Positions 43,797 to 53,556 are shown, numbered from the stretch's first letter. The stretch is DNA of 64,000 bases from an uncultured Muribaculaceae bacterium (GCA_910579995.1 CAJTWH010000020.1:1-64000); one strand, 5' to 3'. The notes: generated by a model from the letters alone, not told the origin. Numbers and translations are program-made.

Positions 43797-46568
43797 ATGA
43801 AAAAAGTAGTTGCATTAGTCTTCTCAGCACTCTTAGGGCTTGCCGTAGCGAATGCTATACCGGCCAAGCGCGTTTACCGCACATATACACAGGCCGACGG
43901 CAGCAGTGTGACTGCTATGAAAGTCGGCGATGAATTCGGCCATTACTACGTGACAGCCGAGGGCACCCCCATGCTCCGCAATGCACAAGGCCGTCTGCAG
44001 AAAGCCGACAACGAGGCAATCCGGGCAGTGACGACGCGTGCAGAGGCGCGTAAATCGCGCAGCTACAGCACCACCATGGCACAAAGCTCAGAGACGGGCT
44101 CGAAATATCATGGAATCGGTCATTTCTCGCTTCCTTTCCCCCGCACAGGCAAAAGCAACAGTCTTGTCTTCTTGGTTGAATTTACGGATGTGAAGTTCAC
44201 TACCCCCAACCCTCAGGAATATTTCACACGCCAGCTCAATGAGCCCGGCTTCAAGGAAGACGGCGCGATGGGCTCGGCTCATGATTACTTTCAGGAGCAG
44301 TCGCACGGCCTTTTCGACCCCACATTTGAGGTCTACGGCCCTGTGCAGCTTGAGCACGACATGGCATACTATGGCGGAAATGATGACGCGAACGTCTTTG
44401 AGATGATTATAGAGGCCGTAGAAGCCTACCGAGGCAAGATCGACTTTACAAAATACGACTACGACAACAACGGCAACATCGACAATGTGTTTGTGATCTA
44501 TGCCGGCTATGGCGAGGCTGACTACGATGATGAAGATACGGTGTGGCCACATGCCTTTGAAATATACGACAGAGTGGTTGAATTTGACGGCAAGCGCCTC
44601 TATGGCTATGCCTGCGCCAACGAAATCACCCCTCCGAGCGAGACCAAACCCTACGATTCCACCAACGGTATCGCCACATTCTGCCACGAATTCTCGCATG
44701 TTCTCGGCTTGCCTGACCTCTATAACACCACCAACCCCTACGATCTCACCACGCCCAATGCCTGGGATCTGATGGACTACGGCTCATATAACAATGACGG
44801 CCGCACACCTCCGAATTATTCTGCAGTGGAGCGCAATGCCATGGGTTGGATGTTCCCGGCTGAATTTATAGGCCCGGAAAGCATAACCCTCGAATCGCTT
44901 ACGAAGAGCAACGAGGCATACATCATACCAACCAATCTTGATAATGAGTTTTTTGTAGTTGAAAACCGCCAGCAGGATGGCTGGGATACCTATCTTCCCG
45001 GTCACGGCCTCTTGGTATGGCATATCAGCTTCAACCAGACAATCTGGGACAGTAACGAGCCCAACGACGGACGTCGCGGATTCAATAAAGGCGTTGATAT
45101 AGTAGAGGCATGCGGCTTTGCCGACGCTTCGCAAGACAAGCATGGCAATCCACTCTATCTTGACGGCTACAGCTTCCCGGGCAGCCGCAATGTGACCTCG
45201 CTTACATCCACCACCTATCCCGCGCTTACTACATGGGCAGGCGTTGCACTTGATTACCCCATTACCGATATCACCGAGACCGACGGAGTGGTCAGCTTCG
45301 ATGTATGCGGCGGCCGCATAGACTTCGGCGAGATAGCCAAGCCCGCGTTGGAGGCGTTCGACAACGGCACAATCAAGGTGACATGGGCGGCACATCCCAA
45401 GGCCGTAGATTATCATCTTAGTGTGAGCTGCGAGGGTGAGCCCTTCGGAGAATATACCGACTTCAGCACCGGCAATGTCACCGAGCATATTATCAAGGGC
45501 GTATCGGGCGAAAGCGACTATGCCGTCAAGGTAAGGGCCGTCAACGGACGTCAATATTCCGATTATTCAGAAGAGGCCTATATAAGCACTCCTGTAATTG
45601 ATTTCATATATCTTGTGCCCCGCGCCATATCGGCCAAGCGCGAAAGCAACCGGGCTCACTTTGCTTGGGAGCCTGTGGCCGGAGCGACAAGCTATGCCCT
45701 GACTGTAGAAAACGAGATTGAAGGCGGCTCCAAGACAGAGACCCATGATTTCGGCTCTGACGATGTGCTTGCCATCCCGGCCGGCTGGGAATGGTCGGGC
45801 CGAGCTTCCGATGTTTATAAATCTACCAGCCAACCCTCGGCATTGGTTGAATCGGGTGCGCCGGTGCTCAAGTTCGCCCGCACCGGTGTGGAGCTTGTGT
45901 CGGAGGTTTATGCAAGCGAGATAACCGGTTTGTCGTTCTGGCTTGTCGGCAGTGCTACAGTGGCAACTATCAAGTCGGTATTTACCGTAGAGGCACGAGC
46001 CACAGAGAATGACACATGGACTGCTATCCACACCATAGATAATGTAAATCAATATGAAGCCAAAGGCGCGACAATAACCGTAGATGTGCCTGCCGGAATG
46101 CACCAGCTCCGTTTCTCTTATATCAAGCCTGCCGGAGGTGGTAATGTCGGCTTCGACAATGTGGCCGTGAGCACTGTTGCCCGCACCTACAGCAAACTTC
46201 ACGACCGTCTTGATGTAGGCGACGTGCAGAACTATTCCGTAGATGTTCCGGCCGGTTCTACAGCCGTGCGCTTCTATGTGGAAGGTGTTGACGCTACAGG
46301 CCGTTATTCGTTGCCCTCTGAAACACTTACGGTAGATATGCTCTCAGGAGTCAACGACGCGACGGTCAAAAATGACATCAGCGTAGACGGCGGCAATGTA
46401 ATCTACCGCGGCGTGAGCGGCGACCGCATAGCCCTTGTCAACCTCAGCGGTATCACAGTGGCGTCGGCAACTGCCGGACACGACGGCATGGCAAGCATTC
46501 AAATTCCTTCCGGCGGTATATATATAGTTGTAAGCCCGGCGGGCTCTAAGAAAATATCAGCTAAGTAA
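43797..46568 (+). CDS. M6 family (immune inhibitor A-like) metalloprotease
   Basis: A 923-residue secreted zinc protease. The signal peptide is residues 1-22 (MKKVVALVFSALLGLAVANA). The M6 catalytic domain holds the zinc motif HEFSHVLGLPD (near residues 297-307) and an Asp/Asn-rich DYDNNGNID loop that may bind calcium. The middle part has fibronectin-III-like domains and a MAM/jelly-roll-like domain. The C-terminal 70 residues (RIALVNLSGITVASA ... GGIYIVVS ... KKISAK) look like a T9SS type A sorting domain. ATG 43797 is preferred over the TTG at 43791. Its position just before the T9SS genes fits a cargo role. Confidence 0.87.
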   Translation: MKKVVALVFSALLGLAVANAIPAKRVYRTYTQADGSSVTAMKVGDEFGHYYVTAEGTPMLRNAQGRLQKADNEAIRAVTTRAEARKSRSYSTTMAQSSETGSKYHGIGHFSLPFPRTGKSNSLVFLVEFTDVKFTTPNPQEYFTRQLNEPGFKEDGAMGSAHDYFQEQSHGLFDPTFEVYGPVQLEHDMAYYGGNDDANVFEMIIEAVEAYRGKIDFTKYDYDNNGNIDNVFVIYAGYGEADYDDEDTVWPHAFEIYDRVVEFDGKRLYGYACANEITPPSETKPYDSTNGIATFCHEFSHVLGLPDLYNTTNPYDLTTPNAWDLMDYGSYNNDGRTPPNYSAVERNAMGWMFPAEFIGPESITLESLTKSNEAYIIPTNLDNEFFVVENRQQDGWDTYLPGHGLLVWHISFNQTIWDSNEPNDGRRGFNKGVDIVEACGFADASQDKHGNPLYLDGYSFPGSRNVTSLTSTTYPALTTWAGVALDYPITDITETDGVVSFDVCGGRIDFGEIAKPALEAFDNGTIKVTWAAHPKAVDYHLSVSCEGEPFGEYTDFSTGNVTEHIIKGVSGESDYAVKVRAVNGRQYSDYSEEAYISTPVIDFIYLVPRAISAKRESNRAHFAWEPVAGATSYALTVENEIEGGSKTETHDFGSDDVLAIPAGWEWSGRASDVYKSTSQPSALVESGAPVLKFARTGVELVSEVYASEITGLSFWLVGSATVATIKSVFTVEARATENDTWTAIHTIDNVNQYEAKGATITVDVPAGMHQLRFSYIKPAGGGNVGFDNVAVSTVARTYSKLHDRLDVGDVQNYSVDVPAGSTAVRFYVEGVDATGRYSLPSETLTVDMLSGVNDATVKNDISVDGGNVIYRGVSGDRIALVNLSGITVASATAGHDGMASIQIPSGGIYIVVSPAGSKKISAK

Positions 46569-46589
46569 GAAAACATATCTTCAAAAAAT

Positions 46590-46627
46590 AACGTCCCCAA
46601 AGGCAATAAACGGCCATTGGGGACGTT
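46590..46627 (+). terminator. Hairpin between the M6 protease and PorT-like genes
   Basis: An 11-bp perfect stem, AACGTCCCCAA (46590-46600) with TTGGGGACGTT (46617-46627), has an inner GGC/GCC pair. The next gene starts only 9 bases later and no T tract follows, so it may be an attenuator or processing site rather than a full terminator. Confidence 0.5.
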
Positions 46628-46636
46628 AGTGTATTG

Positions 46637-47356
46637 ATGAAGTACTTAAAATTGATAATGATAGCGATTTTTGCAGCCGTGGCATGTGCTCCGGCGGCGT
46701 CGCGCGCGTTCAATGACAAACTTCAAAACCGGCCATACGCCGACCTGCGCCGTTGGCACTTGGGCTTTTCAGTGGGAGCATATACCTCCGACCTGCATAT
46801 CACCCACAACGGATTTGTTACAGAAAGCGGCGAACAATGGCGAATTGACCAGCCGACCTATCAGCCCGGATTCTGCGTCAACGGCTTGTTTGACTTGCGA
46901 TTGAATAACTATTTCTCACTCCGTGTGTCGCCGGGTATGTACTTCGGCAGCCGCGATGTCACAATGCAGGAACTCAACAGCGGAGCGAGGGAAAGACAGA
47001 ATATCAAGTCGACCTTTGTAGTGTTGCCGATAGATGTCAAATTTGCGGCGCAGCGCTACCGCAATGCCCGTCCCTACGTGGTGGGCGGTATAATGCCGGC
47101 TTTTGACGTCACCAAGAAGCGCAGCGACATATTGCAGCTCAAATCTACCGACTGTTATGTATCGATAGGCTTCGGCTGCGATTTCTATCTGCCGTATTTC
47201 AAGCTCATTCCGGAGTTGAAATTCTGCTTCGGGTTGAGCGATGTGCTGGTGCATGACCGCCCCGATCTTGTCGACGACCCCATAAAATTCAAATATACAC
47301 AATCGATAGCCAAGGCGACATCGAAAATGATTGTGCTGACCTTTTATTTCGAATGA
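46637..47356 (+). CDS. porT: PorT-family outer-membrane beta-barrel protein (T9SS)
   Basis: A 239-residue protein with a signal peptide (LKLIMIAIFAAVACAPAASRA) and an eight-strand-like outer-membrane barrel. It contains the family pattern LRVSPGMYFGSRDV, VLPIDVKFAAQRYRNARPYVVGG and a C-terminal strand ending in FYFE. Length matches PorT of Porphyromonas (about 240). PorT is needed for type IX secretion, and its place directly ahead of the porP-gldKLMN genes supports the call. The stop overlaps the next ATG (ATGA). Confidence 0.8.
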   Translation: MKYLKLIMIAIFAAVACAPAASRAFNDKLQNRPYADLRRWHLGFSVGAYTSDLHITHNGFVTESGEQWRIDQPTYQPGFCVNGLFDLRLNNYFSLRVSPGMYFGSRDVTMQELNSGARERQNIKSTFVVLPIDVKFAAQRYRNARPYVVGGIMPAFDVTKKRSDILQLKSTDCYVSIGFGCDFYLPYFKLIPELKFCFGLSDVLVHDRPDLVDDPIKFKYTQSIAKATSKMIVLTFYFE

Positions 47357-48342
47357 CCCGAGTTAAGTATCTTATAATAATACTTCTGTGTATACTGCCG
47401 TTATGCGCCTCGGCACAGACCGAAGCCAATATCTCTCAGTACTACGCAGCCCCTACGCTCATCAACCCTGCGGCGACGGGTCAGACCGACTTTGTCCGTA
47501 TCCGCGGCGGAGCACGTCTGCAGTGGCTCGGAATCGAAAATGCGCCGAAGACATTCATGGGCGCCGCCGACATGCCCTTCAAGGTAGGTAACAGCCGCGT
47601 TGGCGTCGGTGCGGTTGTCGCTCAGGAGAGCATAGGTCTTTACTCAAGTATGGACCTTGGTGTGCAGGCTTCTTATAAACTTAAGAAATGGGGCGGTGTG
47701 TGGAGCATAGGCCTTCAGATAGGATTCCGCGACCAGAGCTTCAAGGGCTCGGAGGTGTATCTGCCCGACGGCGATGATTATCATCAGGGCACCGACGACG
47801 CCATACCGACAAGCGATATCCACGGTACAGCCTTCGACGGAGCGCTCGGACTCTGGTATGAGCACCCTAAGTTCTACGCAGGTCTGTCGTGCACGCACCT
47901 GATGTCGCCCACTATCACGATGAATGCCGAAAGCTCTTCGGGAGGGTCGGAGACTTCAAGCGACCGCAAATATGTATTTCAAGCCCGGCGCACTCTTTAT
48001 TTTACTTCCGGGTGCAATATTCCGATAAAAAATACGTTATTTGAAATAATGCCCTCAATATTGGTGAAAAGCGATTTCACCTTTACGAGCGGCGAGATCA
48101 TGGCACGTGCGCGCTACCGCAAATTCCTCAGCTTCGGCATAGGCTACCGCTGGGACGACGCGGTGATAGCCACCATAGCCGCCGAGGTGAAGAACTTCTA
48201 CATCGGCTACAGCTATGATTACGCTACAAGCGCCATACGCAGCGCATCGTCGGGCAGTCATGAATTGTTTGTAGGCTACAGCCTCAAACTCGACATGAGC
48301 GATAAAAACCGCAACCGCCACAAGAGTGTGCGGATAATGTAA
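47353..48342 (+). CDS. porP: PorP/SprF family T9SS outer-membrane protein
   Basis: A 329-residue protein with a signal peptide (LIIILLCILPLCASAQ). The mature start EANISQYYAAPTLINPAATGQTD is the hallmark of the PorP/SprF family. The rest is beta-barrel-like with alternating residues and ends in an aromatic-rich strand. In T9SS operons it precedes gldK/porK and is thought to anchor cargo or the trans-envelope complex to the outer membrane. A 45-base gap leads to gldK. Confidence 0.88.
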   Translation: MTRVKYLIIILLCILPLCASAQTEANISQYYAAPTLINPAATGQTDFVRIRGGARLQWLGIENAPKTFMGAADMPFKVGNSRVGVGAVVAQESIGLYSSMDLGVQASYKLKKWGGVWSIGLQIGFRDQSFKGSEVYLPDGDDYHQGTDDAIPTSDIHGTAFDGALGLWYEHPKFYAGLSCTHLMSPTITMNAESSSGGSETSSDRKYVFQARRTLYFTSGCNIPIKNTLFEIMPSILVKSDFTFTSGEIMARARYRKFLSFGIGYRWDDAVIATIAAEVKNFYIGYSYDYATSAIRSASSGSHELFVGYSLKLDMSDKNRNRHKSVRIM

Positions 48343-48387
48343 AAAAAGAAATTATCACGGGGCGCAGGCTCCACTTTGTAAGAATAT

Positions 48388-49836
48388 ATGAAAAAGTTAA
48401 GCAACATATTTATAACCTTGGCATTGGTGACAGCACTGGCGTCGTGTGCTACCGGCGGATCGCGCGGGTCGGCAGGCGGCGAAGTCACGGGTGTCGGCGG
48501 TACATCGTGGGCCGAGCCTACCCCATACGGTATGGTTCTGGTAGACCGTGGCTCGATGAAAGTGGGCGTCAATAAAGACGACTCCCTCTGGAATCTTCAG
48601 GCCAATGCCCGCGGAATCAGCGTAGACGGCTTCTGGATGGATGAGACCGAGATTACCAACAGCAAATACAAGCAGTTTGTATTCTGGGTGCGCGACAGTA
48701 TTATCCGCGAGCGTCTTGCCGACCCGGCCTACGGAGGCAACGAAGACTTCAAGATCGAGGAAGACCGCGAGGGTAACCCCGTGACTCCCCATCTCAACTG
48801 GAACAAGCCCATACCATGGCGCAACCCCAATGAAGACGAGCAACGTGCGATAGAAAGCGTCTACCGCACCAACCCCATCACCGGTGCGCGCGAGCTTGAC
48901 CATACGCAGCTCAACTACCGCTACGAAATCTACAACCATACCGAGGCTGCACGTCGCCGCAACCGCCTTGAGGCGGACCGCCGCGACTACAATACCGACC
49001 GCCGCAACGTGCAGCGTGTAGACCCCACTATTTCCAAGGATACCGCATGGGTGGATGAAGAGGGTCAGATTCGTCGTCAGACTATCTCGCGCAGCCTTAC
49101 CGGACCGTACGACTTCCTCAATACCTATATTGTGAATGTGTATCCCGATACAACCGCATGGGTCAACGACTTCGAGAACGCCTACAATGAGCCATACGTG
49201 CGCATGTATTTCTCGCATGGCGGATATAACGACTATCCTGTAGTGGGCGTGAGCTGGGAGCAGGCCAATGCCTTCGCCAACTGGCGCACAGACTTCCTTC
49301 GCCGGTCGCTCGGTAAAGAGGGCGTGTATGTAGAGCCTTACCGTCTGCCTACCGAGGCCGAGTGGGAATATGCCGCCCGCGCCGGTGTAGACGAAAACAT
49401 GTATCCGTGGGACGGCGACTTGACAATGAGCGAAGACAAAGGTTGCTTCTATGCAAACTTCAAGCCTGCCGAGGGCAACTACGTGCGCGACGGACATGTG
49501 ATTACATCCCGCGTAGGCACATACGCCCCCAACGACTTCGGCCTCTACGACATGGCGGGTAATGTGAGCGAATGGACCTCTACGGCCTTTACCGAAAGTG
49601 TAGGGCGCCTCACCAGCGATCTCAATCCCGAATACCGATACAACGCCGCCGATGAAGACCCCTACAAGATGAAGCGTAAGATCATACGCGGCGGCTCTTG
49701 GAAAGATGTAGCCCATAATGTGCGTTCCGACCTTCGCATGTGGGAATATCAGAATGAACAGCGCTCTTATATCGGCTTCCGCTGTGTGCGGTCGCAGATA
49801 GGATTTGCCAAAGGTCAGAAACAGAATAAGAAATAA
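48388..49836 (+). CDS. gldK: T9SS/gliding lipoprotein GldK (PorK)
   Basis: A 482-residue lipoprotein with lipobox ALASC (cysteine near residue 20). The body is a formylglycine-generating-enzyme-like (SUMF1) domain: MVLVDRGSMKVG, DGFWMDETEITNSKYKQF, YPVVGVSWEQANAFANWR, YRLPTEAEWEYAARAG, GLYDMAGNVSEWTS and IRGGSWKD. In T9SS it forms a periplasmic ring with GldN under the outer membrane. It is structural, not a sulfatase modifier. First of gldKLMN. Confidence 0.93.
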   Translation: MKKLSNIFITLALVTALASCATGGSRGSAGGEVTGVGGTSWAEPTPYGMVLVDRGSMKVGVNKDDSLWNLQANARGISVDGFWMDETEITNSKYKQFVFWVRDSIIRERLADPAYGGNEDFKIEEDREGNPVTPHLNWNKPIPWRNPNEDEQRAIESVYRTNPITGARELDHTQLNYRYEIYNHTEAARRRNRLEADRRDYNTDRRNVQRVDPTISKDTAWVDEEGQIRRQTISRSLTGPYDFLNTYIVNVYPDTTAWVNDFENAYNEPYVRMYFSHGGYNDYPVVGVSWEQANAFANWRTDFLRRSLGKEGVYVEPYRLPTEAEWEYAARAGVDENMYPWDGDLTMSEDKGCFYANFKPAEGNYVRDGHVITSRVGTYAPNDFGLYDMAGNVSEWTSTAFTESVGRLTSDLNPEYRYNAADEDPYKMKRKIIRGGSWKDVAHNVRSDLRMWEYQNEQRSYIGFRCVRSQIGFAKGQKQNKK

Positions 49837-49842
49837 GAAACC

Positions 49843-50757
49843 ATGGGAAAAGTAAATACATACAAGAGCGTGATAGGTTCGTTTATCAGCAGCGAAAAGG
49901 GCCAGCGCTTTTTCAATTTCGCATATTCAATGGGTGCGGCCGTAGTAATCTGGGGCGCTCTCTTCAAGATTCTGCACCTGCCCGGCGGCAACGCGCTGCT
50001 CTCGATAGGCATGGGCACTGAGGTGCTGATGTTTGTGCTCACAGCCTTCGACCGTCCGCCAAAAGAGTATAAATGGGAAGATGTATTCCCTGCCTTGCGC
50101 GGCGAGGAAGACGCACAGGTACGCGGCGGTTTCGGCGGCGCAGCAGTTGCCGGACCGGCAGTGGCGTCGGCTCAGTCTACAGGCCTTCCGGTAGATGTCA
50201 ATGCCGCCGGAGCTCAATCGTTTACCTCGTCGGCACAGGAATGTCATGACCAGATGGCAGCTCTTGCCGCCGAAATGCGTCAGCTGCATGCTACCACCGA
50301 GGCGCTCAATCAGGTGTCGGCCACTCTTCTTGAAAGCTACCGTGCCATCACCGAGAACAGCGAGGGCATAAGCCGCAGCTCTGCCGGCTATGTGGAGCAG
50401 ATGACAGCTCTTCATCATAATCTTGGCGGTCTGAACACAATCTACGAGCTCCAGCTCCGCAGCGTATCGTCGCAGATCGACGCTATCGACCGTGTGAACC
50501 GCGGTATCAAGGATATCCGCGACATGTATGAGAAGAGCGCCAACCAGAGCGCACGCTACTGCGAGGAAACCGAGAAGATGGCCCGCTACATGCAGCAGCT
50601 CAACAGCATATACGAGCGCATGATACAGGCTATGACAGTGAATATGTACCGTCCGGCCGCTATGCCCGATCTGGGTGGTATAAATATCAACAGCGATGTG
50701 AACGCCCACAACGGAGCCGCCCACACAAGCCCTGCCGAGCAGCAGGTCAATGTTTAA
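49843..50757 (+). CDS. gldL: T9SS motor protein GldL (PorL)
   Basis: A 304-residue inner-membrane protein. Two N-terminal helices (about residues 25-45 and 50-68; AYSMGAAVVIWGALFKILHL and the segment containing GMGTEVLMFVLTAF) carry the glutamate of the proton path in TEVLMF. A long cytoplasmic coiled coil rich in Gln and Ser follows. With GldM it is the proton-driven rotary motor of T9SS. Six bases after gldK. Confidence 0.93.
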   Translation: MGKVNTYKSVIGSFISSEKGQRFFNFAYSMGAAVVIWGALFKILHLPGGNALLSIGMGTEVLMFVLTAFDRPPKEYKWEDVFPALRGEEDAQVRGGFGGAAVAGPAVASAQSTGLPVDVNAAGAQSFTSSAQECHDQMAALAAEMRQLHATTEALNQVSATLLESYRAITENSEGISRSSAGYVEQMTALHHNLGGLNTIYELQLRSVSSQIDAIDRVNRGIKDIRDMYEKSANQSARYCEETEKMARYMQQLNSIYERMIQAMTVNMYRPAAMPDLGGININSDVNAHNGAAHTSPAEQQVNV

Positions 50758-50777
50758 TATTCAAGCGAAAAGAATAG

Positions 50778-52343
50778 ATGGGAGCAAACAGTTCAAGACT
50801 TACTCCACGTCAGAAGATGATCAACCTGATGTATATCGTCTTGACGGCAATGCTGGCGCTTAATGTGTCGAGCGACGTCCTTGACGGTTTCACACAGGTA
50901 CACGAGGGTCTCAACCGCTCCAACAGCAACTACGGCCAACGCAACAGTGCTGTCTATGGCGAGCTTGAGGCTTTGGCGGTGCAGAATCCCGACAAAGCCA
51001 CCGCATGGCTTGAGAAAGCCTCGGAGGTGCGCCGCCGCACGCAGCAGCTTTATAACTACGTAGATACTCTCAAACAGGCTATCGTAAAGAAAGCCGATGG
51101 CGAAGACGGCAATGTGCTTGATATCCTCAACCGCGACGACCTCGAGTCGGCTGCAGTGGTTATGCTTGCTCCGGGCAATCCGCGTGGAGCAGAGCTGAGA
51201 CATCGGGTAGATGAATACAGCGACTTCGTGACATCGTTTATCCCCGACACCACCAAGCGGGCTACCATAGCCGAAGCTCTTTCGACAGCGTCGGTGACAC
51301 GCCGCGGCACGCTCGCACCCCAAAGCTGGGAGGAGGCCAAGTTTGACCAGCAGCCTGTGGTTGCGGCTGTCACGATTCTTGCCAAACTTCAGAGCGACAT
51401 ACTCTATGCCGAGGGCGAGGCTCTCAACTCACTTCTGAGTCAGGTCGACGCCGGCGATGTGCGTGTCAACGAACTTTCGGCCTACGTAATGCCTCAGTCG
51501 CGTCTTGTAATGCGCGGCAGCAAGTATTCGGCCAACATCGTTCTGGCGGCGGTGGATACCACCCAGCGTCCGCAGGTATATATCGAAGGACGCATGCTTG
51601 AAAACGACCGCGGGCTCTATGAAGTATCTACAGGCTCTACCGGCGATTTCACATATAAAGGCTGGCTCGAGGTGCCCAATCCCGACGGCAGCACTACCCG
51701 GCGAGACTTCACTTCGTCGTATACCGTGATTGAGCCTATGGCAACAGTATCTGCCACGATGATGAACGTGCTTTATGCCGGTATCGACAATCCGGTGAGC
51801 ATATCGGTGCCCGGCGTGGCGATGGGTGATATCTCAGCGACGATGACAAACGGCAGCCTCACCCGTCAGGGTGACCATTGGGTAGCCCGTCCGGGACAGG
51901 TGGGCAGCGACGCCACCGTCACAGTCACCGCAAATATGGACGGCAAGGCCATACAGATGGCGCAGACAAAGTTCCGCGTCCGCAAACTGCCTGACCCAAC
52001 TCCTTTTATCGCCTTTAAAGACGAGTCGGGCAATACCGACCACTATCGAGGCGGTAAACCGTTTAAGAAAGCGCTTCTGCTTGCGTCGCCCGGCCTCGAG
52101 GCTGCGATTGACGACGGTCTTCTCGACACACCCTTTACTGTAGAGAGCTTTGAGACAGTGTTTTTTGACTCATCCGGCAATGCCATGCCCGAGGTGAGCA
52201 ACGGCTCTCAATTCTCGCAGCGTCAGAAACAGCAGTTCCAACGTCTTGGCCGAGGTAAGCGCTTCTATATATCGAGAATCCGAGCCAAAGGACCCGACGG
52301 ACTCACCCGCGACCTCTCACCGATGGAGGTAATTATTAATTGA
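50778..52343 (+). CDS. gldM: T9SS motor-shaft protein GldM (PorM)
   Basis: A 521-residue protein. One N-terminal membrane helix with the typical start RLTPRQKMINLMYIVLTAMLALNVSSDVLDGF (residues about 7-38) is inserted into the GldL ring. A helical periplasmic domain and several Ig-like domains reach toward the GldK/N ring. Length is normal. Precedes gldN with a stop overlapping its upstream region. Confidence 0.94.
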   Translation: MGANSSRLTPRQKMINLMYIVLTAMLALNVSSDVLDGFTQVHEGLNRSNSNYGQRNSAVYGELEALAVQNPDKATAWLEKASEVRRRTQQLYNYVDTLKQAIVKKADGEDGNVLDILNRDDLESAAVVMLAPGNPRGAELRHRVDEYSDFVTSFIPDTTKRATIAEALSTASVTRRGTLAPQSWEEAKFDQQPVVAAVTILAKLQSDILYAEGEALNSLLSQVDAGDVRVNELSAYVMPQSRLVMRGSKYSANIVLAAVDTTQRPQVYIEGRMLENDRGLYEVSTGSTGDFTYKGWLEVPNPDGSTTRRDFTSSYTVIEPMATVSATMMNVLYAGIDNPVSISVPGVAMGDISATMTNGSLTRQGDHWVARPGQVGSDATVTVTANMDGKAIQMAQTKFRVRKLPDPTPFIAFKDESGNTDHYRGGKPFKKALLLASPGLEAAIDDGLLDTPFTVESFETVFFDSSGNAMPEVSNGSQFSQRQKQQFQRLGRGKRFYISRIRAKGPDGLTRDLSPMEVIIN

Positions 52344-52357
52344 AAATACCAGAAACG

Positions 52358-53503
52358 ATGCATAAGATATTTAAAATCAGTCTTGCGGCACTTGCCCTTA
52401 TGATGTTTTGCCCCGATCTTCCGGCGCAAGAGCAGAGTCAGGGTGGGGTAGTGCGCCGCAGCAGCCCGCGCGACCGAAAAGCCGAGCAGCAGCAAGACGG
52501 TACGCAGGTGACCGAGCGTATGCAGAGCTTCTACAGCGACAGCGACGAATCGATCAGCGACGCCGACCGCCAGTGGATGCGTGTGATCTACCGCTCGATA
52601 GACCTTGACAAAGACAAGAATGCGGCCCTCTATTTCCCTGAAGAGCCGATTGACGGACAGGAAAACCTCTTCCGCATAATCATGCGTCTGCTTGCAGCCA
52701 ACACCATCCCGGCATACGAGTATCTTGACGGCCGGGAGATTTTCACCGACCAGTACCGAATCAAGACCCGCGACGTGCTTGATAAGTTCTACATCCCCTA
52801 CACCGAGGCCAAGGGCTCTACAGAGAAGAATCCGCGCTTTACCGTAGATCCAAGCGATGTGCCTACAAATGAGGTTCTGTCGTATTATGTAGTGGAGCGT
52901 TGGGAGTATGACACCCGTCACAATCGTCTGCGTCCGGTAGTTGAAGCTATATGCCCGGTGTTGCATCGTTCGGGCGACTTCGGCGGCGAGGCGTTGAAAT
53001 ATCCTATGTTCTGGGTGAAATTCTCCGATCTTCGCCCCTATCTTGCAGCTCAGCAGATTTTTGTAGATGATGACAACAACCTGCCCACCTGCAGCTATGA
53101 TGATTTCTTCACCCTTACGATGTATGACGGCGATATCTACAAGACCCGCAACCTCAAGAACAAGTCGATGGTGCAGCAGTATCCCGACCCCGACGCACTC
53201 AAGCGTGCGCAGGACAGCATACAGAGCCGCCTCGATAATTTTGAGAAGAAACTGTGGGTGCCGACCCGCGAGGAAGTGATAGCGGCACGTGAGGCCCGCG
53301 AGGCTCTCGAGGCCGGAGTGGCCGACAGCACTCAGATAGCGTCGACCGACAAGACTTCGACCACGCGTGCGGCAAGCCGCTCTACGAAGCGCTCGTCGAA
53401 ATCATCGGCAGCCAAGGAAAAGAAGGTAAAGGAAAAGAAGCCGAAGGAAATAAAAAGTACGACAACGACGTCGGCCGCGCGTTCGGTCCGCCGCCGTAAA
53501 TGA
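52358..53503 (+). CDS. gldN: T9SS periplasmic ring protein GldN (PorN)
   Basis: A 381-residue secreted protein with a signal peptide (ISLAALALMMFCPDLPAQ). The conserved domain includes WMRVIYRSIDLDKDKNAALYFPEEP and ends near residue 310. The last 60-70 residues form a Ser/Thr/Lys/Arg-rich, strongly basic tail (KEKKVKEKKPKEIK in the middle, VRRRK at the end) which is beyond the family domain. ATG 52358 is preferred over a TTG at 52340. It closes the operon and a terminator follows. Confidence 0.9.
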   Translation: MHKIFKISLAALALMMFCPDLPAQEQSQGGVVRRSSPRDRKAEQQQDGTQVTERMQSFYSDSDESISDADRQWMRVIYRSIDLDKDKNAALYFPEEPIDGQENLFRIIMRLLAANTIPAYEYLDGREIFTDQYRIKTRDVLDKFYIPYTEAKGSTEKNPRFTVDPSDVPTNEVLSYYVVERWEYDTRHNRLRPVVEAICPVLHRSGDFGGEALKYPMFWVKFSDLRPYLAAQQIFVDDDNNLPTCSYDDFFTLTMYDGDIYKTRNLKNKSMVQQYPDPDALKRAQDSIQSRLDNFEKKLWVPTREEVIAAREAREALEAGVADSTQIASTDKTSTTRAASRSTKRSSKSSAAKEKKVKEKKPKEIKSTTTTSAARSVRRRK

Positions 53504-53508
53504 ATATC

Positions 53509-53537
53509 AAGGTCTCTGCTCAATCAGAGGCCTTTTC
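53509..53537 (+). terminator. Terminator of the gldKLMN operon
   Basis: AAGGTCTCTG pairs with CAGAGGCCTT (one G-U pair) around CTCAAT, followed by TTC. Confidence 0.7.
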
Positions 53538-53556
53538 TCTGCATATTATATTAGTC

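Noticed and set aside
48397..49716. A 439-residue minus-strand frame opposite gldK
   Set aside because: gldK is complete with lipobox and SUMF1 motifs; the antisense frame has no domain or start signals of its own.
48388..49836. Sulfatase-modifying factor (formylglycine-generating enzyme)
   Set aside because: The SUMF1-like domain is present, but the lipobox and the gldLMN neighbours identify GldK/PorK.
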